This document shows, one piece after another, positions 17,321 to 25,669 of a stretch of 53,845 nt of DNA (position 1 is the stretch's first letter; each line of letters opens with the position of its first letter). The position numbers and the translations under genes were made by a program. The notes below the pieces were generated by a model. The model did not search any database and had not been told where the DNA came from. It saw only the letters and a program-made list of their open reading frames with translations. The stretch is taken from assembly GCA_030681365.1 (NCBI GenBank), contig JAUXWH010000151.1, forward strand, positions 1-53,845, written 5' to 3'. Source of the DNA: Bradyrhizobium sp. (GTDB lineage Bacteria > Pseudomonadota > Alphaproteobacteria > Rhizobiales > Xanthobacteraceae).

Positions 17321-19335
17321 TGTCGGCCGTCGCTCTGCAAATGGTCGGTGTTGCCGGATTGCTCGGCCTGTCCGTTCTGGCGATCGTTCTGAGCCGCTCG
17401 AAGTTCGGGACCGCGGTCATTTATAGCGCCACGATGGTCGTCTGCCTCGCCGCATTGGCGAACGCGCTGCGCTGGCTGCTCGGCGGCCCGGCTGACGCCG
17501 CCGGACTGATCCTGCCGGTCGGACTGCCGTGGCTCGGCGCGCATTTCCGCATGGACGCGCTGGCGGCGTTCTTCCTTGTCGTCGTCAATCTCGGCGGCGC
17601 GGCGGCCAGCCTGTACGGCCTCGGCTACGGCCGCCATGAACACACGCCGCACCGCGTGCTGCCGTTCTTCCCTGCCTTCCTGGCCGGCATGAATCTGGTG
17701 GTGCTGGCGGATGACGCGTTTTCTTATCTGCTGTGCTGGGAATTCATGTCGCTCGCGTCCTGGGCACTGGTGATGGCGCATCACCGCGAGGCCGGCAACG
17801 CCAAAGCGGGATACATCTATCTGGTGATGGCGAGCTTCGGCACGCTGGCGCTGCTGCTGGCGTTCGGCCTCCTGGCGGGACCGACGGGCGACTACGGCTT
17901 CGCCGCCATCCGCAACACGCCGCATACGCCCCATGTCGCGGCCCTGGTGCTGATCCTGATGCTGCTCGGCGCCGGCTCGAAAGCCGGCTTGGTGCCGCTG
18001 CACGTCTGGCTGCCGCTGGCGCATCCCGCAGCGCCCAGCCATGTGTCGGCGCTGATGAGCGGCGTCATGACCAAGGTCGCGATCTACGGTTTCATCCGCG
18101 TCGTGTTCGATCTGCTGGGCCAGCCGAGCTGGCCGATCAGCGCGGTCGTGCTCGGCATTGGCGGCATCACCGCCGTCATGGGCATCCTCTATGCCATGAT
18201 GGAATCCGATCTGAAGCGCCTGCTCGCCTACAGCACCATCGAAAACGTCGGCATCATCTTCGTCAGCCTTGGGCTGGCGCTGGCGTTTCAGGCCAACGGC
18301 CAGAAGCTGCCGGCGGCGCTCGCCTTCACCGCGGCGCTGTTTCACGTGCTCAACCACTCGTTCTTCAAGAGCCTGCTGTTCTTCGGCGCCGGCGCCGTGC
18401 TGACCTCGACCGGCGAGCGCGACATGGACAAGCTCGGCGGCCTGATCCACCGCATGCCGCTCACCAGCTTCGTCATGCTGATCGGCTGCGTCGCGATCTC
18501 GGCGCTGCCGCCGTTCAACGGCTTCGTTTCGGAATGGCTGATGTTCCAGGCCGTGCTGCAGAGCCCGGAACTGCCGCAATGGGCGCTGAAGATCATGGTG
18601 CCCGCGGTCGGCGCGATGCTGGCGCTGGCGGCGGCGCTGGCCGCGGCGTGCTTCGTCAAGGTGTTCGGCGTTACCTTCCTCGGCCGGCCGCGCAGCCCAG
18701 CGGCGGAAACCGCCGTGGAGGTCGACCGCATTTCGCTGGCGGCGATGTTCATCCTCGCAGCCCTTTGCCTGCTGGCCGGAATCCTGCCGGGACCGGTGAT
18801 GGACGCGCTATCACCTGTTGCCGTCGAGATCCTCGGCAGCCGCCTGCCGGTTCAGGCCCATATGCCATGGTTGTCGATCGTGCCGATGAGCGAAAGCCGC
18901 GGCTCCTATAACGGGCTGCTGGTGATGGTGTTCATCGCAATCTGCGCTTCATCAGCCGTCTATTTCATTCACCGCTTCGCCTCGCATGCGCTGCGCCGCG
19001 GCCCCGCCTGGGGCTGCGGCTTTGCCGATTCCGTCCCGGCGGCGCAGTATTCCGGCGGCAGCTTCGCGCAGCCGATCCGCCGGGTATTCGGCACGCTGCT
19101 GTTTCACGCGCGCGACCATGTCGACATGCCGGCCCCCGGCGATACCAGGCCGGCGCGGCTTCGGATCGAACTGCATGATCTCGTCTGGGAGAAGCTGTAT
19201 CAGCCGATCAGCGGCGCGGTCGGATTCTCCGCCGACCGGCTCAACCGCCTCCAGTTCCTGACCATCCGGCGCTACCTCAGCCTGGTGTTCGCCACCCTCG
19301 TCACCCTGCTCCTGGTGCTCGCGATATGGTCGTGA
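17317..19335 (+). CDS. hyfB: hydrogenase-4-like antiporter subunit HyfB
   Basis: Large proton-translocating membrane subunit of the HyfB/HycC/NuoL (Mrp antiporter) family, 672 residues with about 14-16 helices. Conserved channel segments are visible: LLCWEFMSLASWALV, SKAGLVPLHVWLPLAHPAAPSHVSALMSG with the key Lys and the MTKVAIYG helix, and LLAYSTIENVGIIF. FHVLNHSFFKSLLFFGAG follows. A long hydrophilic C-terminal stretch resembles the lateral-helix region. It overlaps the XRE gene upstream by four bases and hyfC downstream by ten. Its role should be proton or sodium pumping linked to the HyfG/HyfI arm. Confidence 0.88.
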   Translation: MMSAVALQMVGVAGLLGLSVLAIVLSRSKFGTAVIYSATMVVCLAALANALRWLLGGPADAAGLILPVGLPWLGAHFRMDALAAFFLVVVNLGGAAASLYGLGYGRHEHTPHRVLPFFPAFLAGMNLVVLADDAFSYLLCWEFMSLASWALVMAHHREAGNAKAGYIYLVMASFGTLALLLAFGLLAGPTGDYGFAAIRNTPHTPHVAALVLILMLLGAGSKAGLVPLHVWLPLAHPAAPSHVSALMSGVMTKVAIYGFIRVVFDLLGQPSWPISAVVLGIGGITAVMGILYAMMESDLKRLLAYSTIENVGIIFVSLGLALAFQANGQKLPAALAFTAALFHVLNHSFFKSLLFFGAGAVLTSTGERDMDKLGGLIHRMPLTSFVMLIGCVAISALPPFNGFVSEWLMFQAVLQSPELPQWALKIMVPAVGAMLALAAALAAACFVKVFGVTFLGRPRSPAAETAVEVDRISLAAMFILAALCLLAGILPGPVMDALSPVAVEILGSRLPVQAHMPWLSIVPMSESRGSYNGLLVMVFIAICASSAVYFIHRFASHALRRGPAWGCGFADSVPAAQYSGGSFAQPIRRVFGTLLFHARDHVDMPAPGDTRPARLRIELHDLVWEKLYQPISGAVGFSADRLNRLQFLTIRRYLSLVFATLVTLLLVLAIWS

Positions 19336-20282
19336 TCTCGGACATCATCGTACAGGGACTGCAGATGCTGCTGGTGCTGCTGATGGCGCCGCTGCTGACC
19401 GGCTTCGTGCGCAAGATCAAGGCCCGGCTGCTGCGGCGCCAGGGCGCTTCGATGTTTCAGCCCTACCGCGACCTGTTGCGGCTGCTCCGCAAGGAGGTGG
19501 TGCTGGCCGACAATGCCTCGTGGCTGTTCCGCGTCACGCCCTATCTGACCTTCGCGGCGATCTGGGTGGCCGCGGCGCTGGTGCCGACTTTTGCCACCGG
19601 CCTGCTGTTCAACTGGACCGCCGACCTGATCGCGATTGTGGCCCTGCTGGGAAGCGCGCGCTTCTTTCTGGCGCTGGCGGGGATGGACGTCGGCACCAGT
19701 TTCGGCGGCATCGGCTCCAGCCGCGAAGTCATGATCGCGGCGCTGGCGGAGCCGGCGATGTTGCTGATCGTGTTTTGCATGGCGCTGGTCGCCGGCTCGA
19801 CGCAGTTGTCGACCGTCGCCAACTTCATGGCCTCGTCCTACGTCGGATTGCGGGTGTCGCTGGGCATGGCGATCATCGCGCTGATCATGGTGGCGCTGGC
19901 CGAGAATGCGCGCATCCCGGTCGACAATCCGGCCACGCATCTCGAACTCACCATGGTTCATGAGGCGATGGTGCTGGAATATTCCGGACGCCATCTGGCG
20001 ATGATCGAATTCGGCGCGTTCCTCAAGCTGCTGCTCTATGTCTCGCTGATCGCCTGCGTGTTTCTCCCCTGGAACATCGCGCTGTTCGGCACCGGTCCGC
20101 TGGCCTACGCGGTCGGCGCCGGCGCCTACATCGTCAAGCTCGCGGTGGCCGGCTTCCTGCTGGCGCTGTTCGAGACCGCCACGGCGAAAATGCGGGTGTT
20201 TCGCGTTCCGCAGTTTCTGGGTGCGGCCCTGATGCTGGGCCTGCTCGGGACGCTCCTGCTGTTCGTGTCAAGGAGCTTCTGA
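19326..20282 (+). CDS. hyfC: hydrogenase-4-like membrane subunit HyfC (NuoH family)
   Basis: NuoH/HycD/HyfC family subunit, 318 residues and about eight helices, which forms the membrane anchor that joins the peripheral arm to the pump modules. Typical features are ARLLRRQGASMFQPYRDLLRLLRKE at the N-terminus, the loop GMDVGTSFGGIGSSREVMIAALAEPA, and ENARIPVDNPATHLELTMVHEAMVLEYSG, which carries the conserved acidic residues near the quinone or coupling cavity. It starts within the last codons of hyfB and its stop overlaps the start of hyfE (TGATG). Confidence 0.9.
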   Translation: MVVISDIIVQGLQMLLVLLMAPLLTGFVRKIKARLLRRQGASMFQPYRDLLRLLRKEVVLADNASWLFRVTPYLTFAAIWVAAALVPTFATGLLFNWTADLIAIVALLGSARFFLALAGMDVGTSFGGIGSSREVMIAALAEPAMLLIVFCMALVAGSTQLSTVANFMASSYVGLRVSLGMAIIALIMVALAENARIPVDNPATHLELTMVHEAMVLEYSGRHLAMIEFGAFLKLLLYVSLIACVFLPWNIALFGTGPLAYAVGAGAYIVKLAVAGFLLALFETATAKMRVFRVPQFLGAALMLGLLGTLLLFVSRSF

Positions 20283-20950
20283 TGCAGATGCACAGCCTCG
20301 CCTTCGACGTCTCGCATACGCTGGCCGGCGGCCTCGTGCTGATCAGCTTCATGATGCTGTACCAGGACCGGCTCTATTCGCTGCTCAACGTGTTCGCCCT
20401 GCATGCCCTGGTGCTCGCGCTGTCCGTGGCCTGGCAGGCCTACATCCAGGACGCGCCGCATCTCTACGTCACCGCCGTGATCGCGCTGGTATTCAAGGCG
20501 CTCGTGATTCCGGTGGGGCTGCACCGCATCGTCAAACAGCTCGGCATTCATCGCGACATCGAGTCGGCTGTGGGGATCGGCATGACCATGCTGGCCGGAA
20601 TGGGCCTGGTCGCGCTCTCGATGGTGCTGATGCTGCGGGTGACCGCCGACGCCGACCCGCTGGCGCGCGAGGATCTCGCCTTCGCGCTGTCGGTGGTGCT
20701 GCTCGGATTGCTCGTCATGGTGACGCGCCGCAACGCCGTCAGCCAGGTGGTGGGGTTCATGTCGCTCGAGAACGGGCTGGTGCTGGCGGCGACCGGCGCC
20801 AAGGGCATGCCGCTGGTGGTCGAGATCAGCGTGGCGTTCTCGATCCTGATCGCCTTCATCGTCATCGGCATCTTCCTGTTCCGGATCCGCGAACGATTCG
20901 ATTCCGTCGACGTCTCCGCCCTCGACGACTTCAGGGGCGAGCGGCGATGA
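20282..20950 (+). CDS. hyfE: hydrogenase-4-like membrane subunit HyfE (NuoK-like)
   Basis: A 222-residue membrane protein of the HyfE family, seven predicted helices, whose C-terminal half resembles NuoK. Features seen: FMMLYQDRLYSLLNVFALHALVLALSVAWQ, LYVTAVIALVFKALVIPVGLHRIVK with a membrane Lys, RRNAVSQVVGFMSLENGLVLAATGAKGMPLVVEISVAFSILI with the conserved membrane Glu, and a final helix. It lies between hyfC and hyfF with overlaps at both ends, the same order as in hydrogenase-4 operons. Confidence 0.88.
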   Translation: MQMHSLAFDVSHTLAGGLVLISFMMLYQDRLYSLLNVFALHALVLALSVAWQAYIQDAPHLYVTAVIALVFKALVIPVGLHRIVKQLGIHRDIESAVGIGMTMLAGMGLVALSMVLMLRVTADADPLAREDLAFALSVVLLGLLVMVTRRNAVSQVVGFMSLENGLVLAATGAKGMPLVVEISVAFSILIAFIVIGIFLFRIRERFDSVDVSALDDFRGERR

Positions 20951-22398
20951 ACCTCGGTTCCTTCGATCCCGTCACGGCCGTCCTGCTGATCCCGATCGGC
21001 GCGGCGGCATTGCTGGCCGTGCTGCCCGGCTACCGGCTGACCGCGCGGCTCAACGTGGTCGCCAGTCTCGCGACATTTCTCGCCGCCCTTTCACTGTTCG
21101 CGATCGACCGCCCGCCGCCCGGTCCCTACGTGCTGGTCGACGATCTCAACATCGTCTTCATCCTGCTCAACACCTTCGTCGGTTTCACCACCAGCATCTT
21201 CTCGGCCAGCTACATCGCCCACGAACTCGAGACCGGCCGGCTGACCCCGGCTTACCTGCGTTTCTACCACGCGATGTACCAGACCATGATGTTCGGCATG
21301 AACCTCGCTTTTGTGTCGAACAACATCGGGTTGATGTGGGTCGCGGTGGAAATCGCCACCCTCACCACGGTGCTGATGGTCGGCATCTACCGCACCCATG
21401 CAGCACTTGAAGCGGCGTGGAAATATTTCATCCTCGGCAGCGTCGGCATCGCGCTCGCTTTGTTCGGCACCATCCTGGTCTACATGGCGGCGCGTCCGGT
21501 GGTCGGCGAAGGCCAGGACGGCATGGTCTGGACGCTGCTGATCGAGCATGCCGCGCAATTCGACCCCGCCCTGCTCAACGTCGCCTTCGTCTTCCTGTTT
21601 CTCGGCTACGGCACCAAGGTTGGCTTGGCGCCGCTGCATGCCTGGCTGCCCGACGCCCATGCCGAGGGTCCGACGCCGATCTCGGCCGTGCTGTCCGGCC
21701 TGCTCCTGAACGTCGCGCTTTATGCGCTGCTGCGCTTCAAGATCCTGCTCGCCGCCAATCCGGCCGCGATCGCGCCCGGCCCGCTGATGGTGACGATGGG
21801 GCTGGTCTCGGTGGTGTTCGCGGCGTTCATGCTGTACCGCCGGCGCGACATCAAGCGGCTGTTCGCCTATTCCTCGATCGAGCACATGGGCATCATCGTC
21901 TTTGCCTTCGGCATGGGCGGCCCGCTCGCCAATTTTGCAGGCTTGCTGCACATGGTGATGCACAGCCTGACCAAGTCGGCGATCTTCTTCGCCGTCGGCC
22001 ATATCTCGCAGATCAAGGGCACGCAGCGGATCAACCGGATCAGGGGCCTGACGGTGACGCATCCGGCGCTCGGCTGGGGCCTGGTGGTCGGCGTCGCCGC
22101 GATCGCCGGGTTGCCGCCGCTCGGCATCTTCATGAGCGAGTTTCTGGTCGTGACCTCGACCTTCGCGCGGCAGCCGCTGCTGGCGATCGTGCTGGTGTTC
22201 GGGATCCTGCTGGCGTTCGGCGCCCTGCTGCTGCGGCTGACCAGCGTCGCGTTCGGCCGGCCGCGCGGCAGCACGGCACCGGCCGAGGCTTCCTACGTTC
22301 CGATGTTCGCGCATCTCGCGCTGGTGCTGGGCGCGGGCATCTATCTTCCCGCGCCGCTCGTGGTCTGGTTTCAGAATGTCGCCCGCCTGCTTGGATAA
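20947..22398 (+). CDS. hyfF: hydrogenase-4-like antiporter subunit HyfF
   Basis: Second Mrp/NuoN-type pump subunit, 483 residues with about 13-14 helices. It has YGTKVGLAPLHAWLPDAHAEGPTPISAVLSGLLLN, with the channel Lys and His of the family, RRDIKRLFAYSSIEHMGIIVFAFG, and LLHMVMHSLTKSAIFFAVGHI. It begins in an ATGA overlap with hyfE and is 19 bases before hyfG. With HyfB the complex has two pump modules; the third one of E. coli hydrogenase 4 (HyfD) is absent from this operon. Confidence 0.9.
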   Translation: MNLGSFDPVTAVLLIPIGAAALLAVLPGYRLTARLNVVASLATFLAALSLFAIDRPPPGPYVLVDDLNIVFILLNTFVGFTTSIFSASYIAHELETGRLTPAYLRFYHAMYQTMMFGMNLAFVSNNIGLMWVAVEIATLTTVLMVGIYRTHAALEAAWKYFILGSVGIALALFGTILVYMAARPVVGEGQDGMVWTLLIEHAAQFDPALLNVAFVFLFLGYGTKVGLAPLHAWLPDAHAEGPTPISAVLSGLLLNVALYALLRFKILLAANPAAIAPGPLMVTMGLVSVVFAAFMLYRRRDIKRLFAYSSIEHMGIIVFAFGMGGPLANFAGLLHMVMHSLTKSAIFFAVGHISQIKGTQRINRIRGLTVTHPALGWGLVVGVAAIAGLPPLGIFMSEFLVVTSTFARQPLLAIVLVFGILLAFGALLLRLTSVAFGRPRGSTAPAEASYVPMFAHLALVLGAGIYLPAPLVVWFQNVARLLG

Positions 22399-22417
22399 AT
22401 GTGAGGACTGACCGGAT

Positions 22418-23929
22418 ATGCCGTCGCTGATCGATCTCATGCTGGAGGGCCGCGCGGTGGAGCAACATCGCCCGTGGCCGCGCGCGGTGGTCGATGCTGC
22501 GGTGTGGAATTTCGCCGCCAGGGAGCTGGCGCACGGCCGCTGGAGCCTGCTCGGCCTGTGGGGCGAGCCGACAGCGGTGCATATGGCGATCATCGACGGC
22601 CAGACCGCCGAGATCGCCGTCGTCAGCCTGGATTGCCCCGACCGCATCTATCCCTCGGTCGGCCTGCACCACCCGCCCGCGCTCCGGCTGGAACGCAGTA
22701 TTCGCGACCTCTACGGCCTGTCGGCGGAAGGCCTGCCCGACACCCGGCCCTGGCTCGATCACGACCAATGGGGCGTTCGCTTTCCGCTCGGAGGCCGCAT
22801 CGACGCGCCGCCGGGGGCCGCACCCTATCGCTTCCTGACGGCGGAAGGCCATGGCATGCACCAGATCGCGGTCGGTCCGGTGCATGCCGGCATCATCGAG
22901 CCCGGCCATTTCCGTTTTACCGCCAGCGGCGAGACCGTGGTCCGGCTGGAACAGCGGCTGGGATACACCCACAAGGGTATCGAGGGGCTGATGACCGGCG
23001 CCAGTCTCGAGCGCGCCGCAAAGCTTGCCGGACGCGTCTCCGGCGACAGCACCGTCGCCTATGCCTATGCGTTTTCACGCGCGGCCGAGGCGGCGTTGCA
23101 GCTCGTTGTGCCCGATCGCGCGGTTTGGCTGCGCGCCTTGCTGGCCGAGCTCGAGCGGCTCGCCAACCATCTCGGCGATATCGGCGCGATCTGCAACGAC
23201 GCCTCCTTCAGCCTGATGCAGGCCCATTGCAGCGTGCTGCGCGAGAGCGTGCTGCGCGCATCGCACAGCGCGTTCGGGCATCGGCTGCTGCGGGACGTCA
23301 TCGTGCCCGGCGGCGTCGCCCGCGACATCAGCGAGGAAGGCGCCGAAGCCATCCAGGCCGCGCTGGACAACATCCGGCTGCGCTTCCCTGCCCTGATCGA
23401 ATTATACGACAACACCGCGTCGCTGCAGGATCGCACCGTCGACACCGGCGTGCTCACATCGGCTTTGGCCCGGCAATATGCCGCCGGCGGCACCGTCGGC
23501 CGCGCTTCCGGCCGCTCGTTCGACGCCCGCCGCAGCCTTGCTTATCCGCCCTATGACAGCCTGCGCTTCGAGATCCCTGTTCTGACCGAGGGCGACGTCA
23601 ACGCCCGGGTCTGGATTCGCGTGCGCGAGGTCGAGCAGTCGCTTGCGCTGATCGACCAGATACTGAGCCGGCTGCCACCGGGCCCGCTCGGCACCCATGC
23701 GGCGCACCGGCGCGAGCCGCGCGAAGGCATGGCCATCGTTGAGGGCTTTCGCGGCGACGTGCTGGTCTGGCTCCGCGTGCACGATGGCCTGATCGAGCGA
23801 TGCCATCTGCGCGACCCCTCCTGGTTTCAATGGCCGCTGCTGGAAGCGGTGATCGAGAACAACATCGTCGCGGATTTTCCGCTCTGCAACAAATCGTTCA
23901 ACTGTTCCTATTCGGGCCAGGATCTCTAG
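22418..23929 (+). CDS. hyfG: hydrogenase-4-like large subunit HyfG lacking most Ni ligands
   Basis: A fusion of a NuoC-like domain (about 1-130; GLHHPPALRLERSIRDLYGL) and a NuoD / group 4 hydrogenase large-subunit domain (about 135-503; GPVHAGIIEPGHFRF, RLGYTHKGIEGLMTG). In active enzymes, such as E. coli HycE with RVCGDCGFAHS, two CxxC pairs bind the NiFe centre. Here the first reads RVSGDSTVAYA (Ser208, Ser211), and the second is FNCSYSGQDL with Cys496 but Ser499. Three of four ligands are therefore missing and a NiFe site is not expected. The protein is otherwise full-length and intact, so this is a related energy-converting complex rather than a hydrogenase. No frameshift is present. Confidence 0.88.
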   Translation: MPSLIDLMLEGRAVEQHRPWPRAVVDAAVWNFAARELAHGRWSLLGLWGEPTAVHMAIIDGQTAEIAVVSLDCPDRIYPSVGLHHPPALRLERSIRDLYGLSAEGLPDTRPWLDHDQWGVRFPLGGRIDAPPGAAPYRFLTAEGHGMHQIAVGPVHAGIIEPGHFRFTASGETVVRLEQRLGYTHKGIEGLMTGASLERAAKLAGRVSGDSTVAYAYAFSRAAEAALQLVVPDRAVWLRALLAELERLANHLGDIGAICNDASFSLMQAHCSVLRESVLRASHSAFGHRLLRDVIVPGGVARDISEEGAEAIQAALDNIRLRFPALIELYDNTASLQDRTVDTGVLTSALARQYAAGGTVGRASGRSFDARRSLAYPPYDSLRFEIPVLTEGDVNARVWIRVREVEQSLALIDQILSRLPPGPLGTHAAHRREPREGMAIVEGFRGDVLVWLRVHDGLIERCHLRDPSWFQWPLLEAVIENNIVADFPLCNKSFNCSYSGQDL

Positions 23930-23931
23930 CG

Positions 23932-24465
23932 ATGCGCAAACTGCTGTTCGAAAGCCTGTTTCGCCGGCCGTTCACCGAACTGCCGCCATTGCCTGACGAT
24001 GTCGCGGTGGCCGAACTTGCAAGTTCGGTCGGCCGCGCGGCGCGGCGGCGGCTCGGCCGCAGCCTTTCGATCCGCGAGATCGACGCCGGCTCCTGCAATG
24101 GATGCGAACTGGAAATTCACGCGCTCAACAACGCCTATTACGACATCGAGCGCTTCGGCATCAAATTCGTGGCATCGCCGCGCCATGCCGATGTCCTGAT
24201 GGTGACCGGACCCGTGACCAAGAACATGCGCGAGGCGCTGAAACGAACATATGATGCGACGCCCAATCCGAAATGGGTCGTCGCGGTCGGCGACTGCGGG
24301 CGCGATGGCGGCTGTTTCGCCGGCAGCTACGCGGTGGTCGGCGGCGTCGCCGAAGTGGTCCCGGTCGACCTGCACATCCCCGGCTGTCCGCCGACGCCGA
24401 CGGCGTTGCTGCGCGGTCTTCTCGCGCTGCTTGAACGGGTGGACAGCAATGCCGTTACGCCTTGA
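23932..24465 (+). CDS. hyfI: hydrogenase-4-like small subunit HyfI (NuoB family)
   Basis: NuoB/HycG/HyfI family Fe-S protein, 177 residues. The four ligands of the proximal 4Fe-4S (N2-type) cluster are all in place: Cys55 and Cys58 in GSCNGCELE, Cys122 in VGDCGRDGG and Cys152 in IPGCPPTP. Electron transfer through this subunit should therefore still be possible even though its partner HyfG has lost the NiFe site. The start is ATG 23932, three bases after hyfG; longer readings of the frame overlap hyfG and lack similarity. It is the last gene of the operon and faces the second XRE gene 16 bases away. No HyfA/HyfH ferredoxin-type subunits are in this operon. Confidence 0.9.
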   Translation: MRKLLFESLFRRPFTELPPLPDDVAVAELASSVGRAARRRLGRSLSIREIDAGSCNGCELEIHALNNAYYDIERFGIKFVASPRHADVLMVTGPVTKNMREALKRTYDATPNPKWVVAVGDCGRDGGCFAGSYAVVGGVAEVVPVDLHIPGCPPTPTALLRGLLALLERVDSNAVTP

Positions 24466-24481
24466 AGAAGTGGCCGCGACG

Positions 24482-24793
24482 CTATCGCGTCCGCTCCAGC
24501 GCGCGCGGCGACGCCTTCGGTGGCCGGACCGGCTTCGACTTTGCAACATGCTCGCGGAGCCGGACGCCGCGGCCGCCGGTGGCGCTCGCAACGCCAGGAC
24601 CGATCAGCTCGATGCCGGCGTTCTCGAGCGCGGAGACCAGTTTCATCAGCGAGTCGACATTGGCGCGGATCACGCCGTCGCTGGCTTCCATGCGCTGAAT
24701 CGTCGGCACCGAAAGGCCCGCCAGATCGGCCGTCTGCCGCTGATCGATGTTCAGGAGCGCGCGCGCGGCCCTGAGTTGATGGGCGGTGATCAT
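24482..24793 (-). CDS. XRE-family transcriptional regulator, paralogue closing the hyf-like cluster
   Basis: A 103-residue protein whose N-terminus (MITAHQLRAARALLNIDQRQ, then LAGLSVPTIQRMEASDGV) matches the regulator at 17000-17320 over the HTH. It also shares the ANVDSLMKLVSALENAGIEL segment and the GGRGVRL motif; the C-terminus differs and is Lys/Pro/Arg-rich. GGAG precedes ATG 24793, which is chosen over an upstream extension because it aligns with the paralogue's start. It is convergent with hyfI and divergent from the methyltransferase gene. It probably binds the inverted repeat at 24828-24858 upstream of its own start. Confidence 0.88.
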   Translation of the reverse strand: MITAHQLRAARALLNIDQRQTADLAGLSVPTIQRMEASDGVIRANVDSLMKLVSALENAGIELIGPGVASATGGRGVRLREHVAKSKPVRPPKASPRALERTR

Positions 24794-24827
24794 CGATGTC
24801 GCTCCGGTTTCGGATATACCTACAAGA

Positions 24828-24858
24828 TGCAAATTACTACTTCAAGTATCAATTTGCA
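24828..24858. promoter_or_regulatory. inverted repeat TGCAAATT / AATTTGCA in divergent promoter region
   Basis: Perfect 8-bp arms (24828-24835 and 24851-24858) separated by 15 bases. They lie in an AT-rich gap between the XRE regulator (minus) and the spermidine-synthase-like gene (plus). The location fits an operator for the HTH protein controlling itself and possibly the plus-strand gene. Confidence 0.5.
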
Positions 24859-24928
24859 GGCATGATACATCACGCTGGCGGCGTCGCCCGCATGCGATCT
24901 TACGCTTGAACTCGATAGGGAATGGGCT

Positions 24929-25669
24929 GTGCGGCTGTTGGGACGATATCAGGGAAGAAGCGGCGAGATTGAGATCGTCGAATGCTCGTGGGATGGAACC
25001 CGGATCTATTTCGAGGAGGGCGTTCGGCAGAGCCAGGCGACGCCCGACGGCGAAAGCGTCTTCACCTATGTGAAGCTGATGGACGAGCTGTTGCACCGAG
25101 CGAGCAACATCCTGGTGCTCGGATGCGGCGGCGGCAACCTCGCCACCCGGCTGGCCCGGCTCGGCAAGAAGCTGACCATAGTCGACAACAACCCGATCAG
25201 CTTCGTGATCGCGCAGAAGTTCTTCGGGCTGCCCGACGATCTCCATTGCATGGTGTCCGATTTCCGCAAGTTCATCTATCAGGACGAAGCGCTTTACGAC
25301 GGCATCGCCATCGACATCGGCGGCCCGGGTTTTCGCTTCAATGAAGAATTCGATGTCGAGACCTGCGAGGCGATCCGCGCGCGGCTGGCGCCGGGCGGCC
25401 GCATCGTGATGAACGTGACGGTACTGAACGATATCGACCCGTTGCCTGACCGCATCGCGGCGCGGCTCGCCGGTGATCATATGCGGGTCTGGATCGTCGA
25501 CGAACAGGGCATCGAGGACCGCAACGCCATCATCGCCTGCCTGCCGGAACGGCAATTGAACCCGCGCGCGACGCTGAACGAAGCCATGCAACACAACCAG
25601 GAGCGATGGTCGATCCGGCGCGGCCGGCTGCGCAGCCGCGATCTGACGTTTGGATCACGCCACGGCTGA
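24929..25669 (+). CDS. spermidine-synthase-like methyltransferase-fold protein
   Basis: A 246-residue Rossmann-fold protein of the SpeE-like class I methyltransferase superfamily. The SAM-binding loop is VLGCGGGNLATRLARLGKKL, followed by the acidic VDNNP and later SDFRKFIYQDEALYDGIAIDIGGPG. The last part matches the aspartate-rich region that in true spermidine synthases binds the amine, but the fit is loose, so the acceptor is uncertain. GTG 24929 is preceded by TAGGGA. It diverges from the XRE regulator and its stop overlaps the convergent hydrolase gene by 15 bases. Confidence 0.7.
   Translation: MRLLGRYQGRSGEIEIVECSWDGTRIYFEEGVRQSQATPDGESVFTYVKLMDELLHRASNILVLGCGGGNLATRLARLGKKLTIVDNNPISFVIAQKFFGLPDDLHCMVSDFRKFIYQDEALYDGIAIDIGGPGFRFNEEFDVETCEAIRARLAPGGRIVMNVTVLNDIDPLPDRIAARLAGDHMRVWIVDEQGIEDRNAIIACLPERQLNPRATLNEAMQHNQERWSIRRGRLRSRDLTFGSRHG

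Noticed and set aside
17317..24465. A functional group 4 NiFe hydrogenase or formate hydrogenlyase
   Set aside because: The large subunit lacks three of four metal-binding Cys, and neither ferredoxin subunits nor formate dehydrogenase nor maturation genes are present in the window.
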